Of a DNA stretch of 64,000 nucleotides, positions 62,819 to 64,000 are shown piece by piece. The stretch spans positions 1 to 64,000 of the forward strand of contig JAWKIW010000006.1 in the NCBI GenBank assembly GCA_041394145.1. The letters are read 5' to 3'. How positions within the stretch are numbered: position 1 is the stretch's first letter; every line of letters starts with the position of its first letter. A program made the position numbers and the translations under genes. This DNA comes from JAWKIW01 sp041394145. Its GTDB lineage: Bacteria; Actinomycetota; Acidimicrobiia; Acidimicrobiales; Acidimicrobilacustridaceae. The notes below the pieces were generated by a model. The model did no database searches. It was not told where the DNA came from and saw only the letters and a list, made by a program, of their open reading frames with translations.

Positions 62819-64000
62819 TCAGGGTGGACCAAGCACGAGCCAGGCAGGGTTCCAGCCCCACACTGCGCCACTGGAACCCGTGCCTCGGACCCGGACAGAC
62901 ACCGTGAACACCCCGCACTGCGAACCAAACATGCTGGTGATGTCGGCACCTCCCGCCGTCGTCGTCACATTCGGGCACGTCCCGCTGCGCGTGTTGTTCA
63001 ATACGAGGGTGTTGGATGCTGTCGGTTCGTTGCAGTTGGTGCCAGCGGGGCTACGCACATTCCAGGTCACCGACGATCCCGTGGGGGGCGTCACGGTGAT
63101 GACGGCTACATCGTCGAAGTAGGGCAACAAGGTGCCGGCGGCGTTTCCGTGTATCTGCACCGTCTGCGTCGACGACTCGCGTCGGAGGTAGACGAAATTT
63201 GTGTAGCGGTCGGCACAGCCGTTCGCCCCATTGTCGTTCTGGCAGGTTGTGACCAGTTGGATCGGCGACGTGCTATCCGGACAGGACACCGAGGGGCACG
63301 TCCAGAACATGTCCCGCACGCCGATGATCTGCGTCGTCCCGGTGCCCGTCTGCGTGCTCGTGTACGTGAGATCGAGCCGGTCGAGGGGCCCCGGAACGCT
63401 CACCAACAAGTTGCCCGTGGAGTCGGACACGCCGCCCGTCGACGTCCCCGAGTAGACAGCCGTGGTGTTGGTCGTCGGAGTGTTGGGGGCGAGCTGGGTG
63501 GCCGGTGGCTGCTGGGGGGTGAACGTCCCCGTGACCGGCGTGCCGCCGAGCGTCGGGGCGAGCGTCACCTGGTCGACGAAGTTGTTCCCGCCCCCCACCG
63601 CCCGGTCGATGTCGACGAGGACGAACTGCAGGTTGGCGATGGGGGTGTCGAACTGCATGCGCAGCGTGATGGCATTGTTCTGCGCGGCCGTGTTCTTGCC
63701 GAACTGGAAGAACTGCCCCGTTGGGAAGCCGCCTTGCGCGGCGCTGACGACGCCCGTCTGGGTGCTGCCGGTGAAAGACAGCGGAGGCGAGGCCACACCG
63801 GGCAGGAACGAGAACGTCAGCTTCACGTTGCCGATGGTCGCCACGTCCCATGGGTAGGAGGCCAGACTCGTGCCCGGCTGGTTGAGGGCGAAGCTCGACC
63901 AGCTGATCGTGCCCTGGCTCGTGCACTTGGACGTGGTGGCCGCGAACGCCGGGGTCGAGAGCACGACGGGTGCCACCCATCCCGCCGCGCCCGCCGCCGC
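62819..64000 (-). CDS. secreted beta-rich protein of unknown function, 5' end cut off
   Basis: 393 residues are visible and the frame is open to the right edge, so the start is missing. The first residues (AAAGAAGWVAPVVLSTPAFA then ATTSKC) are the end of a signal peptide. The rest is Thr/Ser/Asn-rich with candidate disulphide pairs (CPSVSCPD, CQNDNGANGCADRY). It has a beta-sandwich or adhesin look and no recognised family. Base composition is visibly lower in GC than in neighbouring genes. The stop is 1 nt from the convergent zinc-ribbon gene stop. Confidence 0.7.
   Translation of the reverse strand, partial: AAAGAAGWVAPVVLSTPAFAATTSKCTSQGTISWSSFALNQPGTSLASYPWDVATIGNVKLTFSFLPGVASPPLSFTGSTQTGVVSAAQGGFPTGQFFQFGKNTAAQNNAITLRMQFDTPIANLQFVLVDIDRAVGGGNNFVDQVTLAPTLGGTPVTGTFTPQQPPATQLAPNTPTTNTTAVYSGTSTGGVSDSTGNLLVSVPGPLDRLDLTYTSTQTGTGTTQIIGVRDMFWTCPSVSCPDSTSPIQLVTTCQNDNGANGCADRYTNFVYLRRESSTQTVQIHGNAAGTLLPYFDDVAVITVTPPTGSSVTWNVRSPAGTNCNEPTASNTLVLNNTRSGTCPNVTTTAGGADITSMFGSQCGVFTVSVRVRGTGSSGAVWGWNPAWLVLGPP

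Overview
The window is very GC-rich (roughly 70% or more by eye), gene-dense DNA from an actinobacterium. It is probably a member of the Acidimicrobiia (Iamia/Ilumatobacter-like), but that class is an inference from gene content, not proven. Support comes from the gcvH-garA-ftsR-hpt-DUF151-K+ channel-MerR block (35.7-40.2 kb), which matches the Mycobacterium tuberculosis Rv1826-Rv1830 neighbourhood apart from two inserted genes. Many start codons also sit 6-8 nt after a TANNNT -10 box (leaderless transcripts). Lipoprotein, F420/LLM, DUF3089 and SRAP genes fit the same group. There are no IS elements, prophage or CRISPR arrays.

Layout. 0-5.5 kb: tail of a DUF512 radical-SAM gene, the GTPase Der, a SpoIIE-type phosphatase, a biotin-dependent carboxylase beta subunit and a zinc-ribbon membrane protein. 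5.5-10.4 kb: an orphan peptide-type ABC binding lipoprotein, tRNA-Pro(GGG), a LOG-family gene and a molybdopterin oxidoreductase. 10.5-26.4 kb: a large catabolic region. It has a flavin monooxygenase with its own dyad operator and an apparent 10-kb minus-strand operon: carotenoid oxygenase, cupredoxin-like secreted protein, amidohydrolase, SDR, ThuA-like protein, P450, acyl-CoA synthetase, amidohydrolase 2, DoxX. Divergent from it are a Rieske oxygenase, a lipoprotein and a second carotenoid-oxygenase-like gene. A TTAACG-N-CGTTAA palindrome lies in the divergent promoter, and a near copy precedes the second carotenoid-oxygenase gene.

26.4-33 kb: a TetR gene divergent from a leaderless 47-codon ORF coupled to a KARI-like gene, then small lipoprotein genes, an enoyl-CoA hydratase, SRAP, a DUF2079 membrane protein, a HIT protein and PgsA. 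33-44 kb: a GDP-mannose pyrophosphorylase/phosphomannomutase fusion, the garA/ftsR block, a PD-(D/E)XK-like protein, a TetR gene whose start codon lies inside a tandem operator, gcvT and two small secreted proteins. 44-54.8 kb: an MBL/beta-CASP hydrolase, gcvP behind a tandem glycine riboswitch, a reductase-kinase-LLM operon, and a KstD-like flavoprotein divergent from an SDR across a 32-bp dyad. 54.9-64 kb: acyltransferase, DUF3089 hydrolase, PQQ-propeller protein, NTF2-like protein, class II aldolase, then a cobalamin riboswitch controlling a secreted alpha/alpha-barrel protein (candidate bacterial transcobalamin analogue), a zinc-ribbon protein and a truncated secreted protein.

The glycine cleavage genes gcvH, gcvT and gcvP are all here but in separate transcription units, and only gcvP has the riboswitch. 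About 30 single-base frame breaks disrupt 14 otherwise well-conserved genes, including the normally essential der. Most likely these are uncorrected long-read indels, so the affected genes are annotated as whole genes with the breaks noted.
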